Source: Glandiceps talaboti
Taxonomy: Eukaryota > Hemichordata > Enteropneusta > Spengelidae
Direction of reading: 5' to 3'
Length of the DNA: 37,500 nt
NCBI RefSeq assembly: GCF_964340395.1
Contig: NC_135557.1
Location: 12,251,046 to 12,288,545 of the forward strand
Made by a program: the position numbers and the translations under genes. This document shows, piece by piece, positions 1 through 12,148 of the stretch; position 1 is the first letter of the stretch; every line of letters begins with the position of its first letter. A model generated the notes under the pieces. That model made no database searches. It was not told where the DNA came from and saw nothing but the letters and a program-made list of their open reading frames with translations.

Positions 1-1057
1 ACGAGTGCTTGCAGTGTTCTCTGTGGAGGTATAGGCTAAGCGAGTGAAAATGCAGCAAAAAACATCGCAAGCACGAGTGCCAATATTCCTGAATACCCAC
101 ACTGCAGAAAAAGTGTAGAACTGTTGCTTAGGACGATGTATGTAACGCCAGAAGATAAAATATATGATGTTGGTAAGATCTCTGTCGCGCCAGACGATAG
201 AATGGTGATTAGATTTTTGTCTAGCCTGGTAACATGTTGTTTTCTTTAAGTTGCATGGTAGTTTTACAGTATTACTTATACAAATGCATGTGTGACGGAG
301 TCAAAATTCTTTTCTCTTTTGAAAATACACAAATTAAGATATGTTCTATTACAAAGGTACAACGCATCCAGAAGTTTGATAACATTGGGGTTGAGGATCC
401 TAGGATGCGGACCCAATAAATCACTTTCATTGGATTTATTGAGCCATATTATGTGTAAAAATAAAATAAACAAATAAATTCAACCAAAGATGATTTAATA
501 CATGTGAGTAATATATTCAAAATGGCGTCACTCATGAATATTCAATTAGCTAACTTGGATACGGAAGTGAGGTATCGTACATACAAAACTCTGAAACTAA
601 AAACGTACCTGGAAATTGTTTTGACCAATGATGCTTGGTTATTGAATATTTGACCATTCGAAATAAGTAAATGTCTTAAATTCGATGAATTTGGTTGACT
701 TTGTATGCAAAACGTTAATAGTCTTAAAACATGCGATTTTTGGTACATATATGATGACGTAATCGCGAAAATTTGCGACATGAGAAAATCTATTTTGTGA
801 TTCGGATGAATAACATAAAGTTAACGTCTCCTGTAAATGAATTGTGTTACAATTGAAATATAACAAGATATTACTCCTTTTGAATTAATGGTCATTTTAT
901 ACCAACCACATGCCTTATGTACTCGAGTAGGGCGTACAATATTATGAGTGAGTCCACTCTATATCTATCAAAACAATTCAAAAACTATTCTAGTTGCAGC
1001 AAGTGAAGCTTTGATATACTCTCAAACACGACAAACTAAACAGTAGCATGCTGCTAC
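1..1057. other. No gene seen
   Basis: AT-rich non-coding sequence left of the lectin exon. Only short chance open frames, none with a recognisable domain. Confidence 0.5.
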
Positions 1058-1229
1058 CAACCTATATCGTGTTTTGAGAACCACGTGACAAACATCATCA
1101 CCATTTCCTCTTCATAAAATCTTATTAAATGGCCTCCATCTTGTTCACAGTATTCCTTAGCATCCATCCAAGGCAATTTCAATTTCGGGACCATAACACC
1201 AGGGAATGGAGGGTCGTAAAATTCCAACG
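1058..1229 (-). CDS. C-type lectin domain exon (orphan, internal)
   Basis: 172 nt between an AATTCAACAG acceptor and a GTAGCA donor, starting in phase 1 and ending in phase 2. It encodes the first half of a C-type lectin-like fold: WMDAKEYCEQDGGHLIRF, then EEE, VTWFSKHDIG. The WxDAxxYCxxxGGHL and the WF...IG pattern are characteristic of CTLD proteins. The remaining CTLD part (WND..C) should lie at lower coordinates, but I found no matching exon in 1-1057 and none upstream. It may be one exon of a gene extending past the left edge, or a relic. It is unrelated to SORL1 except in strand. Confidence 0.65.
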
Positions 1230-1413
1230 CTGTTGAATTCAAGTTTAATAAGCCATTTTTATCTTGTGTTTTTTAATCTAACTCTTTGAGATTATGTGTT
1301 TTGTTTAAGAAAATCATGTTACTTGACCGTATCACATTTACGAACAAGCATCTGAACATTTTTAGGTCGAGGGAAAGAATGTGTTTAGCTCGAGGGGAAG
1401 CTTGTGCTTTGGT

Positions 1414-1464
<51 letters not shown>

Positions 1465-1605
1465 GGCTGTCTGTCTGGCTGTGTGCCTGCCTGCCTGCCT
1501 GCCTGTCTGTCTGTCTATCTGTCTGTATGTCTTCCTGTCTGTCTGCCTCTGTCTGTACTCTCTGTCTCTCTGTTTTGGTGTGTCTCTGTCCGTGTGCCTG
1601 TGTAT
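1414..1605. repeat. (TCTG)n microsatellite with interruptions
   Basis: Near-perfect TCTG tandem repeat, decaying to TGCC and TCTC variants at the right end. It yields Cys/Leu/Ser/Val frames on one strand and Asp/Arg/Gln/Thr frames on the other; these are artefacts. Confidence 0.97.
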
Positions 1606-2600
1606 GTGGTTGTACAATCTTTTTCAAATGACATGCAATTGGTACACGTATTTTACTTGTTATAAGTCTAGAAGTGATTAATTTTTCAGGAACATTCGTG
1701 CATATTAATCATCATATTTTGCATATAAAACAGACTTTGTACTTTTTCCTTGTTTTCTTGTATTTGTTTAGATAAGTCCCTGTCCGTATATTCTGATCAT
1801 TTCCTAAGTCGACCATTATATGTGTTTTGTACTATATGTCATCAATTATTTTTTTTTAAATAAATGACGACTTGTTTCTTAAATTCAAAGCATTTTTGAC
1901 TGCGGAATGGTTGATACTAACGCAGACCAGAATAGTGTGTTAGCATAGCAGTTTACTTCTACGGAAATCGAGGTAAAGGTAAACAAAAAAGAGAAAAAAC
2001 TAAAACTATGTAATTTGTTGCAAAGGGATGTGGTAAGCTATGAATGCACTTTGATGAAGTTACACGCACAGTATCTCTGATAGGTGGGTTTCTCAATTAG
2101 CCGCAAATATTCAACCTCATTCAATGTGTACACTCTTTTGATTAAAGTGTGACTCTCCTCGCCATTCTTATTTACAAAATCTAATCCACTGCATGTAACA
2201 ACAATCATTTTAGTTTGTGTCTATCTTAGTTTTAATCTAGCCTTTTTTCCTCAGTAGTATTAATCAGTAAAAGTATCAACACAAATATATAATCTCGTCT
2301 TCTTACCCCATGTTAGTTGGATCCGTAAGACAATGTTAACAACAATAACAACTGCAACAAATCGTACAGCACTATCCGACTTCATCCACTTCATCGTGGA
2401 GTTGTCAGTTTTTCTGTGAGTGCATCGCCAGAGCGAGAATATGTAAATACACTTTGACATATATATGTGTCGTGTAGTGATTGGTCCAAATACCTATCCA
2501 TTTGATCAAAGAGGAAAACAGACGATGGAATGGTTCGTTGTCGTCATGATTTTGATAAATATATGTAAAGGGTGTCCGGACCCCCCACCCCCCCCCCTCC
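1606..2600. other. No gene seen
   Basis: AT-rich sequence without recognisable coding potential. A C-rich tract lies at 2580-2600. Confidence 0.5.
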
Positions 2601-2700
2601 GGTACATGCACCGTCTACCTAACGAGTATCAGGTACTGATTCGTACGGTTGGGTGTAACAGCTAAATTTTGTAGGAGATGAACTATTTTACATATACTAA
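2601..2700. repeat. Direct repeat flanking the Penelope-like fragment (left)
   Basis: Similar to 3757-3860: both hold gtacatg-accrtct, then a short spacer, then gacagctaaat or aacagctaaat, then A/T-rich sequence. The pair flanks the GIY-YIG relic and could be remnants of Penelope pseudo-LTRs; divergence is high. Confidence 0.4.
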
Positions 2701-2855
2701 AATAAGTAGTTCTTGATAAAGATTTTCGATATTTCGATATTTCGATGCTGATCTTGGTCCCAACAATGTTTGTAGCGCCCATGTAGTCTTTGATAGTTCT
2801 GGCGTTCAGCTCTGACATTTAAATACAAGAACTGTATAGAGACAATATTCTGCTT

Positions 2856-3216
2856 ACTTGACCAGATGGTGCCTTACTTGGTAGATTCGTTGATTTAAGA
2901 AAAGTATTTTTAGAAAACATTTCTCTTTAGCTTTTCGCACATCTGGTTTTGTGAGTTTTCGACAGCAGTGGGTGTCACGTGATGACTGTTGTGACCAGGG
3001 GCAGTAGAAATGTTTGGGAACAGGGAAATTATTTTTGTTAGTAGTAATCTTTGATCTATGGTCGATAAATCGTTGCTTCAATGTTCCCCTTTTTTCACCC
3101 ACGTATTGCTTGTCACATACACTGCACGTAAATAAGATAAATTACATTTTTAGTATTGCAGTCAAGAGATTGTTTTATTCTGAAACCAGCTTTGCGAAAA
3201 GCCAAATATTGGATCA
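2856..3216 (-). pseudogene. Penelope-like element fragment: GIY-YIG endonuclease end
   Basis: The minus strand reads PILAFRKAGFRIKQSL, then NVIYLI, then a one-base frameshift near 3130, then CSVCDKQYVGEKRGTLKQ with RFIDHRSKI, PVPKHF and a stop at about 2856. P-LAFR, the NVIYLI-CxxC spacer and YVGE...R...HR...PV.HF are typical of the region after the reverse transcriptase and the GIY-YIG nuclease domain of Penelope-like retroelements. The RT domain is absent and the frame is broken, so this is a dead 5'-truncated fragment. Confidence 0.75.
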
Positions 3217-3756
3217 ATGCACTGCATGTATGAACACGTATGGTTAATCATTTACAACACCCCACCTGGCACACCCAAACTATGTATTTTTTCCACCCTT
3301 TCATTTCTATATAAACAACTAGTCTGAACATTTCTACTATCATTACCATTTTACTGTATGTTTTACTGCCAAGAGAGAAGACGGATTGAGAATTGTATTT
3401 TTAATTTTAAGCAATTTTCTTGTTTTTAGTTCTTTTCCAGCTTTGTGATAGCACTGGTTAATTTAGTTCTTTTTTCAATTTATCCCAGACATTGTAGTTA
3501 CTTTATTTTATTTTGTTGTATCTTTTAGATTTTTACACCTGAAGAAGAACCGGTCTGGTCACGAATCCTAGTGGAATAAAGAGGTTTCATTAACGAAATG
3601 GTGTCAGGTCCTTCTTTTCTTAAATTAAACACAACACTTGAAGTAAATTACCTTTACACAAATTCACTGTGGTAGCAGTAGTGGCAATACATAATGGAAA
3701 GCAGAATTAGACATGTTCATTTAAATTGTAGAACAAGAATTCGTCTGCCTGCAGTA

Positions 3757-3860
3757 CATGTACCATCTGCATAGAGAATACCATATACATATTTCGTAGG
3801 ACTCGATGTGACAGCTAAATCGATATGAAAGATTTCAAAAATTAAATACTAAAACATTGT
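3757..3860. repeat. Direct repeat flanking the Penelope-like fragment (right)
   Basis: Diverged partner of 2601-2700, in the same orientation. Confidence 0.4.
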
Positions 3861-4950
3861 TTTTTAAAAATTTACAATTCTTCTTTTTGTCCATATATCC
3901 CAATAATAAAATAATAATTAAACCTTACTAATTAACGGACAACCATACCACAGATATTGTACAATGTTATCACATGACCGCATTCAGTAGTTACTTGAAT
4001 AAATTAACAATTTACATATAAATATGCAACTGTCAGAGGTGAGCTATTGCCTTAAATGTACCTTGGAACTCGACAAAAATGATTTTATGTCAGAATTAAT
4101 GAGAGTATATTAATGACAACAACTATACAGCCATATACATTGTAATCTGGGTAAATGGAATTGAGAGTTAATGTCCTCGGTATAATGTAATGCAATCTGA
4201 TATAAGACAGCATTTCGCAGATGACGATTCCAAGTCCATAATTTTACACGTTTTTATTTCGATCACAGATGGCTTGATTGAGATGAAATTTGATTTCTCG
4301 GATCAGATTGTGTTTAATACGGCAATCGGTAAAAATAGATGCAAAATTAATACGCCTCGGGCATGGATCTAAATTTATCATTTATACTATGGTGTCCTGT
4401 GTCAGATTATGTCACCTTATCCTCGGGCGAGTGGGGAGGATGAAGGGTCACCGGTTGAGGGCGCTCAGTAGAACTAATTAATAAGGTAGTCATAGTAAAG
4501 TTGAAGAACAGTAAACTCTGATTTTGAAAAAAAACCTCAACACCAGCTTTTCAAATCATTACTTTATTAGATGGCACCTTGTAGAGAAAATATATTTTCG
4601 ACAATAAACAGAAAGTAAATATTTGTAAACAAATATGGCTAATCCCAAGCACCTGCGGTCGAACTGACAGTTTCTCAGCAAACACTTCTAAGAAATTGTA
4701 ACTCATTAGATGATGAGCAATTACAGACTGGAAATATCTCCATTTTAAAAAATAGATCAATTACACTAAGTCTAAAAACACAATGAGTGCCATAAAAATC
4801 TATTCAGAACAGAGAGGTAAAAGCACTAAACAATAAATGACTTTACACCAATGCACTCTTCAACTGGGGAATGAATTCCTTCGTTTATATAGGTCTTTTT
4901 GATAATTAAACCGAGCAATGATGGCGAAGACTGATCTCCTGAATCATGCA
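3861..4950. other. No gene seen
   Basis: AT-rich non-coding sequence; short open frames here have no recognisable domain. Confidence 0.5.
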
Positions 4951-5233
4951 TCAATGGCAACCCATCTTAAGTCAATGCCATCCCATCTTATGTCAACGGC
5001 AACTCATCTTAATGGCAACCCATCTTAAGTCAATGCCATCCCATCTTATGTCAACGGCAACCCATCTTATGTCAACGGCAACTGATCTTAATGGCAACCC
5101 ATCTTAAGTCAATGCCATCCCATCTTATGTCAACGGCAACTCATCTTAATGGCAACCCATCTTAAGTCAATGCCATCCCATCTTATGTCAACGGCAACCC
5201 ATCTTATGTCAACAGCAACCATGATGCCATCTT
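4951..5233. repeat. Minisatellite, left block (about 21-bp units)
   Basis: Units such as caacggcaacccatcttatgt with variants. A higher-order repeat is visible. The same family continues after the LINE at 7412, so the LINE lies inside the array. It is in frame with the LINE reading frame and supplies a spurious N-terminus (HLMSTAT repeats). Confidence 0.93.
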
Positions 5234-7223
5234 ATAGACAAAAATTAAAATGTACAAAACCCAAGAAAATTTCAGTGCTGCAATGGTCGCCCGATGCCAT
5301 CGAGAAACTTCGTGCTTGCTTGGATTGCACTAATTGGGACGAGCTGTTTGAGGATGATGCTAACAAGACAACTGAAGTTATCACCGATTATATAAACTTT
5401 TGTGTTGATGTATGCCTACCCACCAAGACTCTAAAACGCTATCCAAATAATAAACCATGGTTTGACAGTAGCTTGAAACATATTCTGCAACTGAAACAAG
5501 CTGCATATAGGGAAGGAAATGCTGAGCGAACAAGTGAAGTGGGAAAACAACTGATAACAGAGATATACAAGAAAAAGGTTGAATATAAACACAAACTTGA
5601 AAACCAGTTCTCCACGAACAACACCCGGGACACTTGGCGAGGACTACAAACTATAACTGATTATAAATCATCAACAGGCAAATTGACAGTTACTAACGAA
5701 AAGGCCTTTGCGGAAGAACTCAACGAATTCTATGCTCGTTTTGACAGGGATGAAAATGAAAAGAAGCTAACCAATGAATTATTGCTGTTAGACAACGAAG
5801 ATGAAAACCAAGAAGAGAGGATAGTGGTCAACGTAGATGAAGTGGTCAAACAGTTTAAGAGTCTTAATGTTCGTAAAACCGCAGGCCCTGATAATATCAC
5901 AGGCAAACTTCTTAAAGAATGCTGTACACAATTAGCGCCTATCTTTTCTAGACTCTTTCAATTGTCGATCGATACTCACACCGTCCCTCACTACTGGAAG
6001 AAAAGTTGTATCATCCCTATCCCGAAAATTCCAAGGCCAACAAAGAACAATGACTTCAGGCCAGTAGCACTGACTTCCATACCCATGAAATGCCTTGAAC
6101 GGATTCTGCTGAAATATCTTGTTTCTCAGACATCGTTATACCAGGATCCACTGCAGTTTGCATATCGCCAACACAGGAGTACAGAGGATGCAGTTCTGTC
6201 CATTCTACATACAATAACCCAGCATCTGGATGCTAGTAATACTTCGGTTCGGGTACTATTCGTGGACTTTTCGAGTGCGTTCAACACCATCTCCCCCAAC
6301 TTGCTAATCAGGAAGCTGAGGAATATGGCTGTAAACCAACAATTAATCCGGTGGGTGGCAGACTTTCTGACCAGGCGTATGCAGTTTGTTAAAGTGAACT
6401 CAACAAGCTCGGGTAGCCGAATGACGAACACTGGCTCACCACAAGGCTCCGTTATTTCTCCATCCCTATTTACCATATTTACATCCGATTGCAATCCAAT
6501 AAATACAAACAGCAACGACAAGCTCTATAAATTTGCCGATGACAAAGCCCTGGTAGGACTTATTACAGCGAATCGAGACACAACTTATAGAGAAGAAGTG
6601 GATAGACTAGTGACCTGGTGTGACAATAATAACTTGATCCTAAATGTGAATAAAACAAAGGAAATGATTATAGATTTCCGGAGGAATACTTCAGAACCCA
6701 CAATGCTTGAGATCAAGGGGGGGGGGACGTAGGAAGGGTTAATAGCTACAGATATCTTGGTATGTCTTTATCGAACACTCTTACCTGGGGTGAACATGCA
6801 TGTGCACTAACCCGTAAATGCCAACAAAGAATGTATTTTCTACGCAAATTGCGTAGGTTTGGTGTATCTAGCAAAATTCTGCATATGTTCTATAAATCTA
6901 CCATTGAGTCGATCATAGGATATTGTATTTCTTGCTGGGGTGGTAGTACCACTATGTCTAGTTTAAATCAAATAGATCGAGTTATTAATCAAGCAAGGAA
7001 AATTGTAGGAGTACCTGTGCCCAGTGTGAGTGAACTATTTGCGAAATCTAGTGAAAACAAAGCCGCACTCATCCTGGCTGATAAAACTCATCCACTGAAC
7101 TGTAATTTCATTAAGACAAGGTCCGGCAGCAGATACCGCTCAATTCGATGTCGCACCGATAGATTCGGCAATACATTTGTGCCTTCCGCTATCAGGATGC
7201 TTAACCAAGCATGTACAAGATAG
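5232..7223 (+). pseudogene. LINE ORF2 remnant: reverse transcriptase, frameshifted
   Basis: RT motifs in order: NNKPWF in the pre-RT region, KTAGPDNITG, FRPVALTS, FVDFSSAFNT (motif A aspartate), TGSPQGSVISPSLF (motif B), KFADD (motif C; FADD is common in CR1/L2 elements) and NKTKEMIIDFRR. The frame stops at 6732 just after a run of G at about 6717-6726. The protein resumes in another frame with NSYRYLGMSLS and continues through the C-terminal region RKIVGVP to TAG at 7223. Apart from this single homopolymer frameshift the copy looks young. An assembly error in the G run is possible. Confidence 0.85.
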
Positions 7224-7402
7224 ACATGTGGTGATCTAGTACAGTGTACGTAATGCCTTTAATGTTGTCTTTGTTGTGTGCATTTGCCACTTTTTGTACC
7301 TTACTTTGAATGTAATGTGTGTCGATATTTTTCTGCGAGTCTGTGTAACCAAGACAAATTTCCATTGAGTTGGACAATAAATTATTATTATTATATTATT
7401 AA
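5232..7402 (+). mobile_element. 5'-truncated CR1/L2-like LINE
   Basis: Non-LTR retrotransposon lacking the endonuclease region: it begins just after it, at YRQKLK, and continues through the reverse transcriptase and the C-terminal region to a stop at 7223. A short 3' UTR ends in an ATT-type microsatellite tail (about 7380-7402), the usual 3' end for this class. Both flanks are the same minisatellite. Confidence 0.88.
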
Positions 7403-7411
7403 TCTTTCATC

Positions 7412-7770
7412 ACTGGCAACCCATCTTATGTCAATGGTAACCCATCTTATGTCAACATTTACCCATCTTATGTCAATGGTAACCCATCTTATGTCAACAT
7501 TTACCCATCTTATGTCAATGGTAACCCATCTTATGTTAACAGTAACCCATGTTACGTCAACGGTAACACATCTTATGTCGATGGTAACCCATCTCATGTT
7601 AACAGGAACCCATCTTATGTCAATGGTAACACATCTTATGTCAATGGTAACCCATCTTATGTTAACAGTAACCCGTGTTACGTCAACGGTAACACATCTT
7701 ATGTCGATGGTAACCCATCTCATGTTAACAGGAACCCATCTTATGTCAATGGTAACCCATCTTATGTTAA
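7412..7770. repeat. Minisatellite, right block (about 21-bp units)
   Basis: Units such as atggtaacccatcttatgtc, with a longer repeat period involving catgttacgtc. It is the other half of the array split by the LINE. Open frames on both strands are by-products of a unit length divisible by 3. Confidence 0.95.
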
Positions 7771-7806
7771 GTTTGGAATTTGTACGAATAAATATGGAGT
7801 AATCGG

Positions 7807-8204
7807 TGTACATTGCCTTGAAGAGCAAAGGTCGAATCAACGTCACAGCTGGAGTGCATGGCAAATGAGGCACTAGTTTTAATTTCCTAGTTCCCAGCAT
7901 TCAATTCACAGCACACAGACCCTCGGGAGATTAAGAAAATGTCAACTGCGACAAAAAGGATTTTGTTTCTTTTGGGGGGAAATGAGAATGGGGGGGGGGT
8001 GCAAAAATACATCTCTGCTTTTTAAAAACCTTTAGTAAATACATGTGATAATTCAAGCTTCTATTCCCTTTTATATTTTTGTAGACATTTTCTTAATCTC
8101 CTGGGGGTGTGTGCTGTGAATTCCGGGAACTGGCAAATAAAACTTAGTACCTCATTTGCAATGCACTCTATGACGTTGCTCCGACTTTTGCTCTTCCAGT
8201 ACAC
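7807..8204. mobile_element. Foldback (MITE-like) element 1
   Basis: Long imperfect inverted repeat: arm 7807-7955 pairs with 8083-8204, with about 125 bp between them that contains a G run. Matching pieces include gagattaagaaaatgt, aattcacagcacac and gcaaatgag. No coding capacity. Confidence 0.8.
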
Positions 8205-9896
8205 AACTCGTAATAACAATATTTAAGATTGGTTGTTGACTTTGATGTTTTTCTTATACATTGATAGTACTGAAAAAACAAAAATATTAGCAAGCCTACC
8301 AAAGTGTGATAGTAAAGTTGTGTATATAAATGCAAATATGTTTACTCCAACTTATGACCAGTACATGAAATGGTTTCTTCCGGACACTTGCATACTTTTA
8401 TGACTTCACCAGTGGTACTACACCACTGTGCTAATAAACAAGAAAGGCATGGCTCAGCGGTGACATCGGGTTACAAAAGACATGTCTCGGTAATTGTAAA
8501 TTGAACTCTCTCAATTTTGTGCACTAATAAACTGGTAACATCGGTAAGTTGCTGACCGGGGATTTCCTGCTTACAGGATCATTTGTAAGCGTAATTACAT
8601 ACACACTGAAAGTTCTTGACACAGGCATGTTATGAGAGATAAACAGATTACAATCTCTGACAAGAGGCTAGCTTTTTACAAGCAGAATTTTATTAGAGAA
8701 AAATGGTAATATCATACATCTGTGTTTAACACGTCAGTATCAAGCTCCGAATAACATCCAAATAAAAAGAGGTCTGAACATGATGGAAAGAGAGAAAACC
8801 AAATCCGGAATGATGAAGTCTTGAGTATTAGTGATTGGTCAACAACACTTTGTGCTAAAAATTGAGATAAATTGAAATTCTTTCCGTACATAAAACACAT
8901 TTAAACATGCAGCATATCAACCCTGCTATTGGAAACTTGCAAACCCGCCATTTTGAATGGTGCATTGTGGGAAATGTATCGTTCCATGGATAGGCATTTA
9001 TTAAACAATGCTATTGTCAACAATCTATTCAATTGTTTTACAAATAACCTAAACTTTGGTTACCAATGACTCTCTTTATCACCCCAGATTACCACAACTA
9101 CAAAATAAACCCCACTGGCATTATCTTTGCATCTGAGCATGTCCGTCCACTCTGGAGTACACACACTACTGGTATTCCTGTACCAAAACACTACATCACC
9201 AACTGAACATGGTAAACAATCATTATGTGCCATAGTAATGACTCCTGAAATCATTCGAGACGTGGAAAGCTATGTTAATATCTATTCTGACCCCCGCTCT
9301 AATTTGACTGAAAGTCTATTCATGACAATCTATCAATATGCAGAAACAGGGGGTGGTACACAAAAGAAGTAACACCTGTGTATAACACAATAAGATCTAA
9401 AACCGAGCAGTGCTTCAGTGCCATCTCCTGACTTAAATACACATCTCTGCTGGTACTAACCATGTATTTCAGAAGGCCATACATGGTCATGTTATTATAC
9501 ACATGCAAAGTTGCATTTCAATTAACAACATTTGGAATACTTCTTGGGCAGGTGAAGTTTACAATGCCAACAGCCAAAATATGCACACAAAAAAAGTATT
9601 AACTTGTCTTAACTGTAATTTTTACAAGATGCTCAAAAACTCTGACGATCTAACCAAATTGAAAAAATGATAAATGGAAAATAACAATATACATGTATGT
9701 ATCCTATTATATAAATGTTTGCTCAACACGTACTACCAATCCAAAGTGAGTATGGAGTTTCAGCGACATGTCGGCAGCACAATATTTTAACATCTCCTAT
9801 TTTCTGTTACAAATTACATAAAACAAGATACAGGAGCATGCATGCTACTAGTGCCAGTATTTTGTTTGTGGAATAGGTAACAAAAAATATTCACCG
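8205..9896. other. No gene seen
   Basis: Non-coding by inspection. Open frames near 9060-9508 lack any domain that I recognise. Confidence 0.45.
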
Positions 9897-10028
9897 TATG
9901 AAAAGTGGCGGCATTTCCAGTTTTGTACACATGAAGGTCCACACAGTGGAAATGTGACGTTTCCGAATTTCCAGCAATTCTGTTGTGTGACCGTCATGTA
10001 TACAGAACCGGAAACGCCACCCTTTCAT
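9897..10028. mobile_element. Short foldback element (about 130 bp)
   Basis: Inverted repeat whose outer ends are aaaagtggcggcatttcc and its partner ggaaacgccacccttt; inner parts (tccacacagtggaaat against atttccagcaattctg) also pair partly. Confidence 0.7.
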
Positions 10029-10066
10029 GCAGTGAATGTGTAAGATGTTATAAACATTGCGCCTGA

Positions 10067-10104
10067 TTGAAAGAAACTATACAGTCACTCTGATTTGGTA
10101 GTAA
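10067..10104. repeat. Single dispersed monomer of the 34-bp repeat family
   Basis: Contains agtcactctgatttggtagt, the core of the 34-bp array at 34161-35320. Another monomer is at 13003-13036. Both follow a related aacat-gc-c-g-c context, so the unit exists as part of a dispersed repeat. Confidence 0.75.
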
Positions 10105-10926
10105 TAACAATATTACAACCAAAATCTGGGTGTCTTCACCTTTAGACTGGGATTTTGTCCACCATCATGTCCAGCAGATGCCATCTGATCTCACGCACAA
10201 ATCCCCACATTTGAGCTGTAATATACAATCTATTTGATAATAGATTTGGGCTATAATAATACATACATCACAGGGTCTTGAGTACTGATGTAAGCTGCTT
10301 AGTAAATCTTAAAATTCAAAATTGGGAACCAAGAAATTAGCAACTATACTTTTTGAATTATTTTTTCACATTCTAAATATTAATTAAAATTTGATATTGT
10401 ACTGCTGTTGTCACATTCACCAGAAAAATCTTAGATATCTAAAATTGATATTTCTTGCCAATATATATGTTTTAATGTTATGTAAGGCCAATGACACTCA
10501 AAGTTTTAGCTTACTACGATACATACAAACTGAAAGTAAAACCTGCAAAAAAACACTGGTGCATTGAATGAAGTGAGGGAAGGAAAGACTTCAGATACAA
10601 CAAAATTTGGTAAAATAAGCAATTCAACCGATGCAAATATACCAGTGGATGCCCCTGATGTAGGTCCAGGCAATGGTTTTATCAATTTGTTTATATAGAT
10701 GAAAGTTATAATGTAGTACTAACGATCATACTTTATCATTTGTAACATATAGTATTCTATCAGTCAACAGAGTTATGGGGTCCCAGCTCCCATGGTGTTT
10801 ATACTTTGATAAGTTAACAATACTAAGTACATTGTATTTCTTTATGTGAAACTTGTCTCGTTCCTGCTTACTACGAACAAGCAAATGCACCAGTGTTTTT
10901 TTTCATGGGTTGTATTACTGTTCAAC

Positions 10927-11160
10927 ATGGTAGATTACACAAATAGGTGACAGCAATATCTCTGTTGTGCAGACATATTCAGATAGTGAGTGGCAAATTG
11001 GGAAAAACTAGCAATCAGAAATGACACCCTCCTATCCTGAGAGTGAAATTCAACCCATGTCCATTCAATAGCTTCTATCAACATGTTGCAACAAGGCTTT
11101 TACTTGGTGTCTATCTCAGTAAGCCGAAACTTTGAATGCTGCTGTAGTAAATTGTCAGTT
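10927..11160. repeat. Dispersed repeat family, copy 1 of 3
   Basis: Starts atggtagattacaca, then gtgacagcaatat, then tccattcaatagc and a tgtctatctcagtaa segment. It is similar to 13357-13600 and 16100-16470. Non-coding. Confidence 0.75.
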
Positions 11161-11277
11161 TATATATTTGTTTAAAGTAACAAATGTATCAACAAAAGCT
11201 CCCATAATGATGATGAAAAATATATCTATATTGGTAAACAAACTTGACCACAGATAGTTAGGTCTAGTATCGGATAG

Positions 11278-11278
<1 letters not shown>

Positions 11279-11335
<57 letters not shown>
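11279..11335. repeat. (AT)n microsatellite
   Basis: Uninterrupted alternating AT of about 56 bp. Confidence 0.97.
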
Positions 11336-11337
<2 letters not shown>

Positions 11338-11826
11338 GTATACATTGATAATGTGAACATGTCGGTGAAAAAAACATACGACTCGTTTAATTAATCTTAT
11401 GCTAATTAACATAAATCTTATTAAAACAAAATAATTATTCACTTACAGTTTCGACAGTTGTGCATTTGTGTCTGACCAAAACTCACTTCATTGACAAAAC
11501 TATCGTTTGTTCCTATTGATTTGTGACATTTATATTTCAAGTGTATATAAACAATTGCCTATGTAATGCATAAGCTGGTAATATCATATTCATACTTCTT
11601 ACATTTTGTTATTTAGAAAGCCATGGATGGTAGTGTGACAGTATTGTGTCCTACCTAGGTCCAACACTTTTCTTTTGTACACCCAAGGGTCAAACAACAA
11701 ATTCGCTCAAACATGAATCGACTGTTATATCTTTGATCAATATACATTAAACATGACAGTTTAGGTGTTATTGAAATCAGTTACATTAATATGGAGAAAT
11801 AGACTTGAAAAAGTTAAGAGTTGAAG

Positions 11827-12148
11827 TGTGTTGTGTTTAGCAACAATCTTGTATGGCCCACGACCCTCACTGTCATGATACATATACACAATTAGAATGG
11901 CTTTCTAAGGGCCGACAGTTACAGTGTGTAGTGAAACGTCTTATCTGGCCCCAGGACCCTTACTGCAATGGTTTATACTAGTATGGCATTAAAACAGGCA
12001 AAATAGTTTCAAAATTGTTGTATTACAATCAAATAAACCACTGAAGGATCACAGCTATGTGCTGTGTTAGCAGTAAACTTGTATGGCCCAAGGACCCTTA
12101 CTGCCACACTTGACATGGCTTTCTAATGTATAACAGTTACAGTGTGTA
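11827..12148. repeat. Tandem duplication, unit about 235 bp
   Basis: The block cttgtatggcccacgaccct ... ggctttctaa ... cagttacagtgtgta at 11827-11930 recurs at 12061-12148. Following sequence (aaaacag, aaata, ttaca) also recurs after the foldback element at 12501, so the element appears to be inserted in the second copy. Confidence 0.75.

Noticed and set aside
1273-1681. Cys-rich and Asp/Arg/Gln-rich frames on both strands
   Set aside because: Translation of the TCTG microsatellite.
7278-7900. Repeat protein frames (THLMSMV and RWVTIDI types)
   Set aside because: Translation of the 21-bp minisatellite to the right of the LINE.
9060-9508. Short open frames on both strands
   Set aside because: No domain, no splice-site support, and composition like the surrounding non-coding DNA.
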